Source: Oncomelania hupensis (Eukaryota; Mollusca; Gastropoda; Littorinimorpha; Pomatiopsidae). Taken from it: DNA of 64,000 nucleotides. Positions 10,601 to 22,390 of the stretch are shown here, one piece after another. The notes beneath the pieces are model-generated. The model searched no databases. It was not told the origin of the DNA and worked only from the letters and a program-made list of their open reading frames with translations. Location: assembly GCA_036898135.1 (NCBI GenBank), contig CM072513.1, positions 87,830,340 to 87,894,339 of the forward strand. Direction: 5' to 3'. Numbering within the stretch: the first letter of the stretch is position 1; the number at the start of each line of letters is the position of its first letter. The position numbers were made by a program, and so were the translations under genes.

Positions 10601-11185
10601 TGGAACCCGGAAAATCGCCCCGGACAAAGTAGTATGGACAGCAGAATGCGAGACAGCATTCCCAACACTCAAGGACAGAATGACATCGGCGCCAGTACTC
10701 CACCTACCCGATTTGACCCAGCCATTCGTTCTTCGCACCGACGCAAGCGACTTAGGCCTCGGAGCAGTACTGCTACAGCGCGACCCCAAGAATGCAGAGA
10801 CGCTATTCCCTGTCGCCTACGCCAGCAGAAAATTGAGACCCGCCGAGACCCACTACGCCACGTCGGAGAAAGAATGTCTTGGACTAGTCTGGGCCATACA
10901 GAAGTTTCAACTCTACCTGTATGGGACCCACTTCACAGTTCAGGTGGACCACCAACCACTATCGTTCCTGGCAGCCTCCAAATCCTTGAACTCTCGCCTG
11001 ATGCGATGGGCACTCACCCTTCAGGCATACTCATTCCAAATCGAGTACATCCCCGGCAAAGAGAACCACGGAGCCGACTACCTCAGTCGCCATCTCGTGG
11101 AGGACACAGCAGCTGTCGCCCACCCAACACAACTAAGGGCCACAGCACCAGAATTCGTCCCCGCCCAATAAAACCCTGTCACTAG
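7667..11185 (+). CDS. Element A Gag-protease-integrase polyprotein (RT missing)
   Basis: I start at the ATG at 7667, because the frame upstream has no earlier ATG. Order: Glu/Lys/Arg-rich coiled coil (residues 35-115); capsid with a SCAN-like C-terminal part (about 223-308); CCHC knuckle C-S-F-C...H....C (367-380); aspartic protease DTG (433-435); TRAQAK linker motif (522-527); integrase zinc finger H606, H613, C643, C646; integrase catalytic D676, D735, E771; GPY module (912-914). Family-like sequence stops near residue 972 (about 10580). From there the frame is antiparallel in meaning only: it overlaps the RNase H coding frame and runs out of frame to 11185. The RT core is deleted between integrase and RNase H. 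The IN-before-RT order is known for Gmr1-like elements. Confidence 0.9.
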   Translation: MSDPVALRLRFKELGEALHLAGADLIAYINAEVEKQEAKAERAAEREAKKLEAEQRKAELEAEQKKLELEGEQKKAALAAEREAEVRRWEYERAEKEKEREEKEKERQHELELRRLGSGASSSSSTPPHSDQLEVASNPVQGMSFPLGTFNEREEGLDLYLTRFERLATEYKLDPTHWSFKLSQGLRGKAYDIYSKLPTDRVTDYHKVKEALLTGFELTGECYRQKFRTNRRVKGESYAQFADRLSTTLDKWISQSATAKTYDGLTELLVWEQLRETMTPELRTFSVEQGAERLEDLVKVADRYVAAHGEAKSFRRDLKPNGKEAQKRSPNREERTANKPNNPRPVQNKGPNTEFGKRGPAEQRRYCSFCNRTNHSTAECFKLAAQRREERESRPAHRVLTQSSGNKPHTIGDHPSVTDTVKVNGKEANCLYDTGLSYDAIVSESLVSRADLTDKTVDLQGADLTKPTTTCPIAWIEVESRYVTGRIQAAVLQKPLYDLVLGCRYVFLGTPPKTVEIAAVQTRAQAKTQPPQPEFAPNPGLEEIKTAQKEDTSIAKCFQKLPKAHTPPHKGDFYMEEGVLHRQGDGDHTQLVLPATLRAQVLELGHSMPLSGHMGIGATVQRISAHYYWPGITEDVKRYVKSCHQCQRYSPRHHTVPVTLGPSVVVGVPFQQVSVDIVGPLPMTKKRNRFLLTLVDACTMWCEAVPLPAIDTKKIADALIAIFTRVGFPDSIRTDNGSQFTGRLMQDVFELIQVHHIRTPPYHPASNGQVERLNGTLLTILRKVADDNPEAWDTYVNAALFAYRETPHAATGYTPSTLLFGRPLAGPLEALRRSWTEAKIDDTPRGATKYVADLQETLKATWKKAGEALKKARARQAKYYNRHAKDRELQVGDQVLLLLPSGTNKLDIAWRGPYRVTARKSKTVYQVEVNGRARYHHINLLKKYTDRPATPSTHTWMAIAIAEEAHPQLQQHRRTTDKWNPENRPGQSSMDSRMRDSIPNTQGQNDIGASTPPTRFDPAIRSSHRRKRLRPRSSTATARPQECRDAIPCRLRQQKIETRRDPLRHVGERMSWTSLGHTEVSTLPVWDPLHSSGGPPTTIVPGSLQILELSPDAMGTHPSGILIPNRVHPRQREPRSRLPQSPSRGGHSSCRPPNTTKGHSTRIRPRPIKPCH
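10584..11171 (+). pseudogene. Element A residual RT connection and RNase H
   Basis: In the frame +1 to the main polyprotein, the sequence reads through PDKVVWTAECETAF, the usual junction from RT to RNase H. RNase H motifs follow: LRTDAS (first catalytic Asp), EKECL (Glu), VQVDHQPL (Asp) and a terminal ADYLSRH. The frame ends with TAA at 11169-11171. The RT palm with its YxDD motif is missing, and the RNase H has lost frame with Gag-integrase, so it is probably not expressed. Its place after integrase establishes the IN-RT-RH order. Confidence 0.88.
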
Positions 11186-11338
11186 TGCCCATAGCTACCT
11201 GGCACAGCATTGCAGCTCAGGTAGAGCAACTTACTTAGTTTGTAAATAGGACCCTAGGATAGTGCAGTGTTAAACTAGGCTCTGTAGTAGAAAAAGGTCG
11301 AATCCAGTAGTCATCGCCTTTTTTCAGTTGAGGGAGCC

Positions 11339-12885
11339 TGTCATGAATTGGCTAGTTTTAACTCTGCTTGTTGACTATTTAGCCATGTGTAGTCTTTGTA
11401 ACTTTAGAAGTTAGACTATTACACAGCAGCAATTAAATTACACAGTAAACCACACACAGCGAGCGAGCCACCCACATCGCAGTGAGTCAGCACTTGAGCT
11501 TTGAATCGGACCGTTTTAACCAATCAGAGCAGGCTCAGTGGGTAGAGCAGTTCTGACTGTGTCAGAACCTAGCACAGCTTGGTCAGTCGTGTGTGAGACG
11601 AGGAAGAAGTAACATCTCCTTAGCTAGCAGAGAACTATCTTCACTCATAGACCAGGAAGCAGGACTTAGAATCTTAGAATTCTCTCAAGTCACAACGGGC
11701 CTGAACTTGTCAAACAGGTAAATGAACACCCTTCTGTTTCATCGTGATATATTTATATTATTGTTGAAATTATGTTTGTGGAATTTGCTATGCATAAATG
11801 TGAATTGTTAATCCGAATTTGCGGGACCACGTGGAAGAACCTACCACGAGGCGAAACACGACCGGTTGCGCCGCCATGTTGTATGCCGTACGGAACCACT
11901 GTTGTTTAACTTATATGTATGTTTGCAGACCAGTGGCTGTACCACTGAATGTTTATAATATTATTAATTCTGTATGTGTATAGTTAGACATGATTGATAT
12001 TTATGTATGTATAGGAATTTAGAGTGAGATTCCAGTGGACCCCGGAAGTAGCAGAATGTTCGTCGCTTATGTATAGAGATGTGGAGCTATCACTGAGGGC
12101 TACTTTGGCTTTCAGTGAGACGCTCTGCACAAACCGATTATTCAGGGTTGTGCAGAATTTCGTCTCTTATATTACAGACGAGCAGGCGAGCTATCCCGAG
12201 CTATCCCGAGCTATCCTGTGCACCCCACTCCACAGAAACGACTAGTTGGTTGAGGAGACTCTACCGCACAAGACGGAAAGAGCTACCCGAAGAAACACCC
12301 TGTCAGACCCCACAGCGTGGCAAGGGAACCCAACTACACAACGACAAAGGTGTACCAGAAGCTACCTCACAGAAGGACTTCGACCGCACCATCAGAAAGT
12401 TAAGTGTAATCTCCGAAGGTGCACTTAAACTGATCATAACAGGACCACAGTAGTCCAACTCTTCAGAAACTGTAAAACGGACCACAGTAGTCCAAATCTA
12501 CATGAAATATTATAGCAAAGTGCCCGAGGAAGAAAAAACAGCTGCCTATACTAGACTATCAGCGATCGAACTATTAGCAGTGACTGAGACTTTTTAAGTT
12601 AGATTAGTACTTAGAGAACCTTGTATAGAGTAGAAGAAATAAATGTGTGATTTTAACTGTTATCAAGTGGCTGGACTACATATGATTCATAGCCGTGTGA
12701 AAGCTAGTGTGACAGTATTCTTTTACCATTTTTCTATCTATTTCTGTACCCCAACCTTAACACAGAACGAGCTAAACAAATAAATTTATTAAAGTAATTC
12801 ATAGGGTGACTTACTAGCAGTTCCCACCGAATAAACGTGAGGGTCCATAATTCCATTGTGCAGAGCCCATAAACCCCACGTGACA
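11339..12885 (+). repeat. Element A 3' LTR
   Basis: Identical in length to the 5' copy, with two substitutions noticed. A purine-rich stretch (GTTGAGGGAGCC, 11327-11338) just upstream is the likely polypurine tract. 11186-11326 is noncoding element sequence. Confidence 0.95.
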
Positions 12886-12989
12886 GAGAGCTCCTACATG
12901 ATAGCGGTAAGAATACGAGCCTTGGAACTATCCTGAAACAGATGTCACTCTGGTAGTGAATCTTAGTCCATGGAAATTAGACAGCCTCT

Positions 12990-13087
12990 ACATCATCATC
13001 ATCACCATCATCATCGTCTTCTTCTTTTTCTGCTTCGTTGTCGCTATTGTTGTCGTCCTCACCCTTACCATCTATCTTCACCCGCAG

Positions 13088-13122
<35 letters not shown>

Positions 13123-13170
13123 TATGTGTGTGTGTGTGTGTGGGCGTGTATGTGTGTGTGTGTGTGTGAG
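12990..13170. repeat. Compound microsatellites (ATC)n, (CT)n, (GT)n
   Basis: Short tracts in series. 13170-13620 has no recognisable gene. Confidence 0.8.
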
Positions 13171-13622
13171 GTGGTGTCCCTTACTTGGTTGCCGGTAAGT
13201 AGTGCTTATCAACATGTTTTTCTCGCAAACATAGCACAGCAATTAAATGCCACTTGAAGGCTTGCCACGCTCTTTGAAAGCGATGCCGGCTGCAGTTTTG
13301 GAGGAAAATTTTATTTCGTCGTAAACGCTAACACCTTTTGCTGGAACTCCGTGTGCGAGTGTGTGGTGTGTTCTTTTGTTTGCTGACGGCACACACCTAG
13401 GCCGCGTGTTATGTTTTGTGGACTGTGAGTAAATAGATCTCAATTGTTTTTAATGTTTTTATCGTGGTATTATTATTCAACGACGCACAAGGCAAATGCT
13501 TGTAATATTTGTCTTATGTCCATTTATTTTTCCCAAGTCTAATATCAAATATATTTGAATAAGCTTTCAATTTTTAAAAAAATCAACAATCTGTTGTCAC
13601 CATAAAGCTGTACTTGTTTTTG

Positions 13623-13625
<3 letters not shown>

Positions 13626-13676
<51 letters not shown>

Positions 13677-13687
13677 CTCGCTCTCTT
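13626..13687. repeat. (CT)n microsatellite
   Basis: Pure CT run ending in CGCTCT units. 13690-14330 shows nothing gene-like. Confidence 0.9.
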
Positions 13688-14344
13688 CTAGATAAATCTG
13701 CTTAGTTATAGGCTTTAAATTGAGCTTTTGCACTAGCCATTTTTATGTCTTGTAGTACTACTTTCAAAAACTAGGACCTTAAAGGCTGACTCTTTTTTGT
13801 GGGGCACAGCCCAAGGAAGGGAATGTTTAAACACTGTATAGCATGAGTAAATAATTAAAAACAAAAATAGTACTTTAATGTAAACAAAGACCAAAAAAAC
13901 TTTAAATTATTTAGCAATCAATTAGCAAAAACAACACACATTCACACATACATGGTTCCTTCCATGTTATGCAGCAAAATCAAAATCGAAAGTAGGCGGA
14001 AGCCAGGGGGGCGATGGGATTGATAGCACGAAAAGGGCTCAAATTGGTTGAGCGACTTTCAAGTCGCACCCTCATACCCCGCACCCAGAGCAGGCGGCAC
14101 AGGCGTCCCAACTAAAGGTCGTCTGATTATTGGTAGCGTTTTTCATAACCCACATGTCGTCGATGTTTCAGAGGCAGTAAGATTCGTTAGTGAAGGTTCA
14201 GTACGTCTGTCAGCAAATACCAGACAATAATTTTCATCAGCACAATGGCAGCAAACCCCAGCCTCCACCAGCAAGAAGAAAGACAACCGTCGTCCCGATC
14301 AACGATGATGGCGGGCCGTTTAAAGCAGTGACCTTCATTTGTTT

Positions 14345-15047
14345 CATTGTTGCTTTAGGTCCAGCGGACTCTTCCGAGCCAAATCAGGACCGGACAACCC
14401 CCGATCCGCATAAAAGATCTGCCGAAACAACCCTAGTGGGAAAATTGAATGCCCTCCACCGGCCAGTCACTTTACAATAAAGACATCCCACGCGGGGGAC
14501 GGCTGAGGGTTGACCTCAACTACGCGAACACCCCGGTTACAAAAACAAAATAGAATACAACCATCATTATAAATCATCAACAAAATACATACATATAAAA
14601 TGCCTATAGTGCGAAATAATACAGTCATAGGAAGCCCTAGTGACCACCCGGCAGAAAGCGTCCAACACTCCCAAGCTGATCCAACAGACCTCATACACAA
14701 ACAAGGAGTCTTGTCCAGGAAGAGTTTTCAAGAAAAAAGGTAGGTCATTGATCTAGCGAAGAAGAAGAAAGTATAGCAGAGTGATAGGACAGATCAGGAA
14801 TGGGAAAGAGCAAATGATGAAGACAGCGACAGTGGGAATTTAAAGCACTAAATTTCCAGAAAGTGGGGATACTATTTATACTGAAACCCCCGGCACTCCA
14901 ACGGGGGAAACTGTTGCCGCAGTGAATTAGTCATGCCTACAAAGGCAAGACAGGTTTTCAACTGGGGCTTTCACTGTTCCCTTTATAGGTTAGAACAATC
15001 TACAGTGACAAGATTGCTCATGACCCCAAGGGGTAGCAGTGACCTAA

Positions 15048-15091
<44 letters not shown>

Positions 15092-15092
15092 T
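14345..15092 (-). mobile_element. GGTCCAGCGGAC retroposon copy ending in (TAG)n
   Basis: Copy of a dispersed family also seen at 49549-50560, 51754-52318 and 63645-64000. The left boundary begins TTTAGGTCCAGCGGACTC. The body runs through the shared block CAAGCTGATCCAACAGACCT and the hairpin-like segment CCCCCGGCA...GGGGG (about 14887-14910). The right flank continues to a (TAG)n tract at 15049-15091. On the minus strand the GGACC end is the 3' end, judged from the simple repeats beyond it in other copies. No tRNA-like head was recognised. Confidence 0.6.
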
Positions 15093-15364
15093 AGGGACTA
15101 GATCATGGTGATCATTAAGCCTCACGGCTTATTTAATGTCCCCTCTTTAGCACATATATTTCAGGTCTGATTTAAGCCGGCTCAAGACGCTCAACTATCA
15201 AAATCGTATGGATGCCTATGGATCATGACTTGAAAAGACAATCATTACACCGTGAAGACTGTCAAATATCCAAGTTGTAAATTGACATCCGGGCAACCCT
15301 CCCCCAAACCCCTTGTGCAATGGAATTTGGTTTATGCAAATAAATATTTTGACTTTGATTTTGA

Positions 15365-15475
15365 CTTTGTTTGTGTCTGTGGGTGGGCGTGTGTGTGTGT
15401 GTGTAGTGTGGACGAGTGTGCGCTTGTGCGTGCATGTATGTGTGTGTGTGCGTGCGTGCGTGCAATATGTATACG
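15365..15475. repeat. (GT)n microsatellite
   Basis: GT-rich tract with GC interruptions. 15480-15940 is presumed upstream region of the arginase gene; no clear promoter was seen. Confidence 0.85.
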
Positions 15476-15943
15476 TACATGAATTCTTGCGTGTATATTT
15501 GCCAGTTTTAACCAGTTCTCACCCCTGACATTTCAATAATGATTTACCTTTCTTTATAAATTCACTTCACAAACCTACACGTTGAGAAATACTCACAACA
15601 TAGCCCTACACTAGAATAACGCTACCAATCATTGAACATACTCAAAGGCTGCAGTTTAAAACCTATTGGATACATTCGATGTAAGCAGAGAGACAGATAA
15701 ATGGCCATATTTCAAGTCTACAGCTGATAGAATATATAATAGCTATATAATAACTCGAAATATAGTTCTTCGTTGTCTACAAATCGACATATAGTTGTGC
15801 TAAGCAACTGAACATATTGAAAGTATCAATTTGAACGGAGTCTAAGTTGGAACGTTTACAACTGAACATATCGTTATTGGATTGTAAGTCTACAGCTGAA
15901 ATATTCAGCGTATAACTTGCTTTGCATCAACTCGGTCACTAAG

Positions 15944-16100
15944 ATGAAGTCTGGCGTGGGGTTATTTCGTCATGTAAGGTTTAGTGTAGGGTTATTTCGC
16001 CAGATTAGAAGTTTCTCAAGCACCCCGGTTCGGAAGCGTCATTCAAAACGTGTGCATGTTCTGCAGCCAGCTGCGGTCAAACCTTGTTACAATGACCAAA
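15944..16100 (+). CDS. ARG: Arginase exon 1: start codon and putative mitochondrial presequence
   Basis: ATG at 15944 is followed by a basic, acid-free stretch with Arg/Phe/Ser ([20 protein letters not shown]) expected of an amphipathic matrix-targeting helix. A perfect GTAAGT donor follows at 16101. It leaves one base of a split codon, exactly what exon 2 needs. An RNA read across 16100/22509 would confirm it. Confidence 0.72.
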
Positions 16101-16183
16101 GTAAGTACAGACCTATTACTACCAATTTGTATGACTTGTTATTACTGGTAGTGAAATATGGCGGTGATAGTGATGGTGGTGGC

Positions 16184-16280
<97 letters not shown>

Positions 16281-18230
16281 TATGTATGTGTGTGTGTAAG
16301 TGCGCGCGCACGCTTTTTGCCATACTTCTTGCATGGTGCACTGCTTGCATGATATCTTTACAAATATCAACCTATTCAAATGAAACTGCACAGCATCTTT
16401 CTACATAATTGGCTATAGTTTGAACTACAATCAAACTAATACTTTTTTTTTTTAAATGGAGATAATTGTTAAATCTGTTTTGTGTTTACAAAGTTTATTT
16501 TTTAAAAATTAGTATATTATTGATCAAGCAGCTGAATGCCACAATTCCAACAAAGCTCAAAGATCCTAGAACAAGCTTTAGGTAATTGCCCCTATGGATG
16601 TCTGCCAATTTGTGTTTCAGTTAGGTCAATAGTTTTTTTTCTAGAGTGCAGACAAGAATGCCAAATTTGGCCAATTTAGCTTTTCTGCAAAGTGGATTTT
16701 TTTTAAATTATATAATTTTTCACAGTCTTCCTACTTAGTTTATGGTCATAAACTTATTTTTCCCTTAATCTATGATCTTTTGTGAGAAACATTGCAACAT
16801 TTCAAGCCATTTGTTCAAGAAGTTTCAGGAAAAAAATATAATGAAAATAAATGGAACCGACCCTAGTGCCTTAACTACTCCAACCATGTTGCTTGCATAG
16901 TTAATACAAATTTGAATATGAGGATCAAACGATAGAACTTATCAAATACAACACCCAAGTCTCTCTCCTCCTCACAAGAAATGCCACCATCTTACTGTCA
17001 CTGTTAACTTTCACCAAATATTCATGTTCAAGACTGTTTCTTCCAGCATGCAAAACCGTCCACTTCTCTACATTTAGATGCATATCCCATGTGTCGAACC
17101 ACACTCCCACTGTGGCCCGGCGTTGTGGAACGCTCTCCCCCAGGACTTGAGAGTCGTAGAGACAACTGACTCTTTCAAGAGGCGTCTGAAGACGTATCTT
17201 TTTTTTACTCTTTTGAGTGTGTACATAGAGCAGTTTTTTTGGGTTTTTTTTCATCTTTTTTTTCACCCTTTTTCCTCCCAAACCCCTGCGCTTTGAGCAT
17301 GCTGCCAGCATGGATATGTGCGCTATACAAGTGGACATCATCATCATTACTTGCAAGCGATCCAAGCCCAGGGAACTTACTACAGTAAGCCTCTGGGAGT
17401 CTCGGCTACGCAGTGTCACGCCATCTCTAACGAAGCGCTCAAAGAGATCGCATACCACGGAGGTTAAGATAATAGGTCGGAAGCTGCCAGATAACTTTTA
17501 AATAACTTTTCTTTCGGGAAAAAAAGCAGCCATATCTTCCCTTTTTATTTTCTTTTTCTTTTTTCTTTTTTTTTTTTTTAATAATTTTTTTATGTTCTTT
17601 ACCGTCATTGTAGTTGTTATCATCACCGTCGTCGTCCTTCTCATCGTCACTGTGCGCTCTGAAAGGCCAAAATTCAGCTAGCTGCAGATTTTTTGGATTT
17701 TTGTTTTTAATCGCCGATAGTGAATCCTATCTGTGGCTATAATGTTCGCATGCATTAACTTTTCGATGAACCAGCGTTTAGATATAGACCCATGCAGATG
17801 GTGCACGGGCTTTTTAGTGTTAATATACCGTCTACCATTACAACCCTGATTTGTATTAGAAAAATCTGGTACGCGCTCCTGACTATATAAGACAACTTTT
17901 CGGCTATAAGTCTAGGAAAACTGCACAAGGACCGCGCCAGAATTGTATGTGGGGGCGATCTTTTGATATTGTACTCTGGAATCATGTCAAGCGGTAATTC
18001 TTTTTCCTACGTTTGATGTTGTACGCTGGCATCATGTCAAGTGGTAATTCATTTTTCTTGTATTGTTTGTGTTCGTGTGTACATAGCCTACTTGATTCTT
18101 CAAAGAAATTGAAAAAAAGGACAGGGAAGGAAAAAAAGTATATAATTAACTTGTTGAGAAGACAAGAGCGAGATTTAACAAAACCAAGTGCTAGTGCTGG
18201 ACCCTATCAGGTGCAGACTTCCCTCACGTG

Positions 18231-18291
<61 letters not shown>

Positions 18292-18538
18292 CCGTGTAGA
18301 AACGCCGCTGTGATGACTTTCATGAAACTCTACATACGTTACTTTGACATTTTTACAAATGTGTCAATTTTTTAAGCTAACCCTAACCCTAACTCTAACC
18401 CAAACCCTTAACCTAACCCTAAGCCTAACACAGCACTAACCCTAACGGAACACTGTTTTGACGTCAAAATAACGGGGTCCGTCAAAAGAAAGTACATAGA
18501 GGTTCAAGTGTATGTCAGAATAACGGCGTTTCTACCTA

Positions 18539-18585
<47 letters not shown>

Positions 18586-21500
18586 TTTTGTAAAAACGAC
18601 ATTCTGATGACTGTTGTGAAAAAAACAGGGATTATTTTGACACACTTTTCATTTTCGTGACATTATTTTGACATTTTCAAATTTTTGAACCTAACCCTAA
18701 CCCTAACCCCTAACCCAAACCCTAACCCTAACCCTAACCCTTAACCTAACCCTAGGCCTAAAACAGCTCTAACTCAGCAGGGAACTATTTTGACGTCAAA
18801 ATAGGGCGCCCTTCCAAAAAAGTCAAAAGAAACCATGTGGAGTTCCATGAGTGTGTCACTGTAACGTCGTTTCTACATGCCCACACACACAGCCGAGGTC
18901 ACACAGTATTATCATGACTTTCCCGAAACGCCACATACGTTGTGCTCACAATATATGTATATAGATAGATAGATTATATATAAAGTCATCATGATTACTC
19001 GATTTGCCATAATTTTGCTATTACGTTGGAGGCAAAGGTAACGTCTAAATATATACCAGTTTTGAACCAAATCCCTCCCGTAGTTTTAGAGAAAATAGGA
19101 TTTGGAAAAACAATTCTGACGTCACCTGATTCACTCAATACCAGTTTCGTTTAAGGCTCAAAACATCTAAATACTCTAATTACATACGAAGTTTTGTAGT
19201 TTGTTTTTTTTAATATAAATTTCTTTTTATATATATAATTACGTCTCGATGATTACATCACTCGATATGCATGAGTTTGGTTTTACCGTGGAGGCCAGGT
19301 AAAGTCTAAGTGCATACCAAACTTGAACTAGATCCCTCCAGTAGTTTGAGGGAAAATAGGATTAGAAAAAAAACAACAACAAATTATTACATCACCCATG
19401 ATGACGTCACCAAGCATGCATAATTTGTCATCTGGTAGGTTCACAATTGCCTTACTAAATCCTATCCTATTCTATCCTATCCCGTAGGCCGTAACTCCAA
19501 GGTCGTTGGGGCACCACAGATGATCGTTTAACCAGCGTACTCCATCTTTCTCTGTCCTCGGCAACCCTCATGGCTTCGCTCAGTATCAAGCCAGTCCATT
19601 CTCGAATATTGTCATGCCACCACTTTTTCTGTCTCCGTCTTCTTCTGCCTCCTGGCACCGTGCCTTGCATGAAGGTTTTTGCAAGGCCTAATGCACTGGT
19701 GACGTGGCCATGCCATCAGAGTTTCCGTTTCTTCACCACTGTGAGCATGTCATCGTGTTGTCCAATGGCTTGTCTGATGGTATGTAGTAGTAGTAGTAGT
19801 ATGTTGAGGACAAAACAGGCCCTCTGGCCTTTCTGAATGTCCCATCTTTCATATGATTTACATGGGTCTGATAGTGCATGCAATTTTCCTGAACGCATTA
19901 TCGTTCATCAAAGTAAAAGAACAATTTTTTGTACTTAGGCAGCTCATCCAACTGGTTTTTGAAAGAGTTAATTGAAGGTGCTTTCTTAAGAGAAATGGGT
20001 AGTTCGTTCCAGTTAGTAACAACACGATTGGAAAAAGAAAGCTTTTTAGTGTTAGTTCTGCAGTGATTTACAAATATCTTCCCCTCCGCGTTTCGCGTTG
20101 AATTACAACTAGGTGTTGAGAAAAAGTCAGTCCAGTACAAATCGTCAATTTTATGGTACATTTTAAAAGTTTGAATCAAGTCTCCTCTCACTCTTCGTCC
20201 ATACAAGGAGTGTAAATCTAGATACTTAAGTCTATCGTGATAACGCATGTTACGACACTCTTTAACCAGTTTGGTTGCCCGTCTTTGGACTTTCTCAATG
20301 GCTATTGATTGTCTCTTTAGTTTTGGAAACCATATTATGTTCCCATACTCAAGATGGGGTCGAACAATTGCCTTATATAATTTTACAAATACCTGTTTGT
20401 CAATATAGGTAAAAGTTCTTTTGATTAATCCGACCATTCGGTTTGCCTTCTTAACACAGGTCTGGATGTGTGCATCAAAAGATAAGTACTTGTCAAAGAC
20501 AACCCCTAAATCCTTTTCCTCTTCACACTTTTCTACACGTGAACGTTCTTCCTTTCTCTGCATCACATACTCATGTTCGGGGTTATTTTTACCTGCATGT
20601 AGCACCTTACATTTACCGACATTAAAATGTAATTGCCATGTTTCTGTCCAAGCTTGTAGCTTTGTAAGGTCTTTTTGCAGATCATCACTCTTACCTGCAT
20701 CATTATATATTTTGGTATCATCCGCAAAGATTTGACATATGCTGTCCACACACTTTGGTATGTCGGACTTCGTTGTTGGCGATGTGCTGGGTATAGGAAA
20801 TGCCCAGAAGTTTTCTGTAGCACCTCATCTCCATGCTTTGTATTTTTCGTTGTAGATCTGCTGTGAGGGTCTATGTTTCGTAAGTGTATAGGAAGATGGA
20901 GATGACAAGGGAACGCAGCAGCCTTATTTTGGAGTGTAGACTGATGATCCTGTCTTTCCAAATGGGCTTCAGGGCCGCAGTTGTTTATTAAATACCAAGT
21001 TTCAAAGAAATCCGTCCATTAGCTTCAAAGAAAGGTGCGCAAATGTCACCTCCGGGCGCCCAAAACCAAAAACATTAGTGAACTAATATTGTAATAAACA
21101 TGATAAAAATTATTCTAATTTGAAATTAGTCTAAAATTAATGTAGGCATCCAACTATTACTATTATTAGAACACCAGTGCTATTATTTATTGCATGTTGC
21201 TTGTCATCCTTTCATTCGTCATTTGGAAGGGGAAAGCAAAAGGGAGGCGATTTCACAGTAGAAACAGGGAAACTAGATACAAAGCCTAGATACACGAGGC
21301 CAGCAAGAACTGAACTGAAAAATTCACCATGGTTGATCTCACGCATTTTCAACTTCATCTGGTCATTTGCACATTATTTCAACCAAGTCTTCATACGCAC
21401 TGCGGGTATAGTAGAGAACCAACTGGAATGAAAACAAAAACTAAACTCAAAGCTTTGCTGGTAGTCTGTCTAGGTGGACTGTAATTTGAAATTCCCCTGT

Positions 21501-22356
21501 GACATCCTAACAGTTCCTAGTATCTTAGCTGGGCTGGGAGCGAATGGGAGCATTCTGATTGGTCGACGCGTTACAAAATTCGACGCATGCGCACAGTGCT
21601 ATCAAAGTCTTCGTAAGGGTTAGGGTTAGGGTTTGGGTTAGAGTTAAGAGTTTAGGGTTAGGGTTAGGGTTTGGGTTAGGGTTATGACGCCTAAGAACTT
21701 CGTGAAAAAGCCGGCCCGACATGACCTAGCGCATGCGCAAATGCGCTCGGATAAACTAGGAGACCCGGAACTTGAAGGATGTGACACCCCTCTTCTTTCT
21801 CTATTTTAAATGTTAAATACAGGAAAGTTACTTCCCTTTGACAAGAGCAGCTTCCGCCTAAATTTCAAAACGAGGATGTTGTCAGGGTTATGACGCAAAA
21901 TGAATGTAGACTGCGAAATTGTTATATGTTAATCGCACCAGTGTCATATATCTGGCCCTGAAAATCATTTTCCAGCGAGGCTGGTTGTTCCCAACCCCGT
22001 TTATTCATCATTGGGCTGCATTAGGCATGTGCATATGTACTTCCAAAAGACGTGCCGCTGACATCCCTCGTGATAAGGAAGTATCTTGCATGATCACAGG
22101 TAAATACCAAAATTGACAGGCGTGTCCTACGCACTATAAAAGAGTAATACGGATCTTAAGATTCGATATTCATAACTTTCTACGAGTCGATTTAAAAAAA
22201 ATAATTACAGGAGCGATGATTAGATGCAGCATGCTTCTTCAATAGATTGAACCAACTCCAACTTGCCTGCACCAAAGTCGAAGAAGACGAATTTATTATT
22301 TTATAGTTATGGATAATGGAGTAGCCTAGTCATCGTGTGTGGTTGTAGGTGTAAAG

Positions 22357-22390
<34 letters not shown>

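Larger units (their letters stand above)
5751..12885 (+). mobile_element. Retrotransposon A: Gmr1-like Ty3/gypsy element with RT core deleted
   Basis: A full-length LTR element with identical-length 1547-bp LTRs (TG...CA) and a perfect 5-bp target duplication GAGAG (5746-5750 and 12886-12890). The single long frame encodes Gag, protease and integrase. RNase H coding sequence follows integrase in another frame, so integrase precedes RT/RH, the order known from Gmr1-like Ty3/gypsy elements. The RT fingers and palm are absent. I noticed only two LTR differences (6456/12044 and 6878/12466), so insertion was recent. It either moved in its deleted form with RT supplied in trans or lost RT soon after insertion. 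Confidence 0.92.

Noticed and set aside
15917..16408. 163-codon frame with a poly-Asp tract
   Set aside because: The first part is arginase exon 1; the poly-Asp is the intronic (GAT)n read through the GTAAGT donor.
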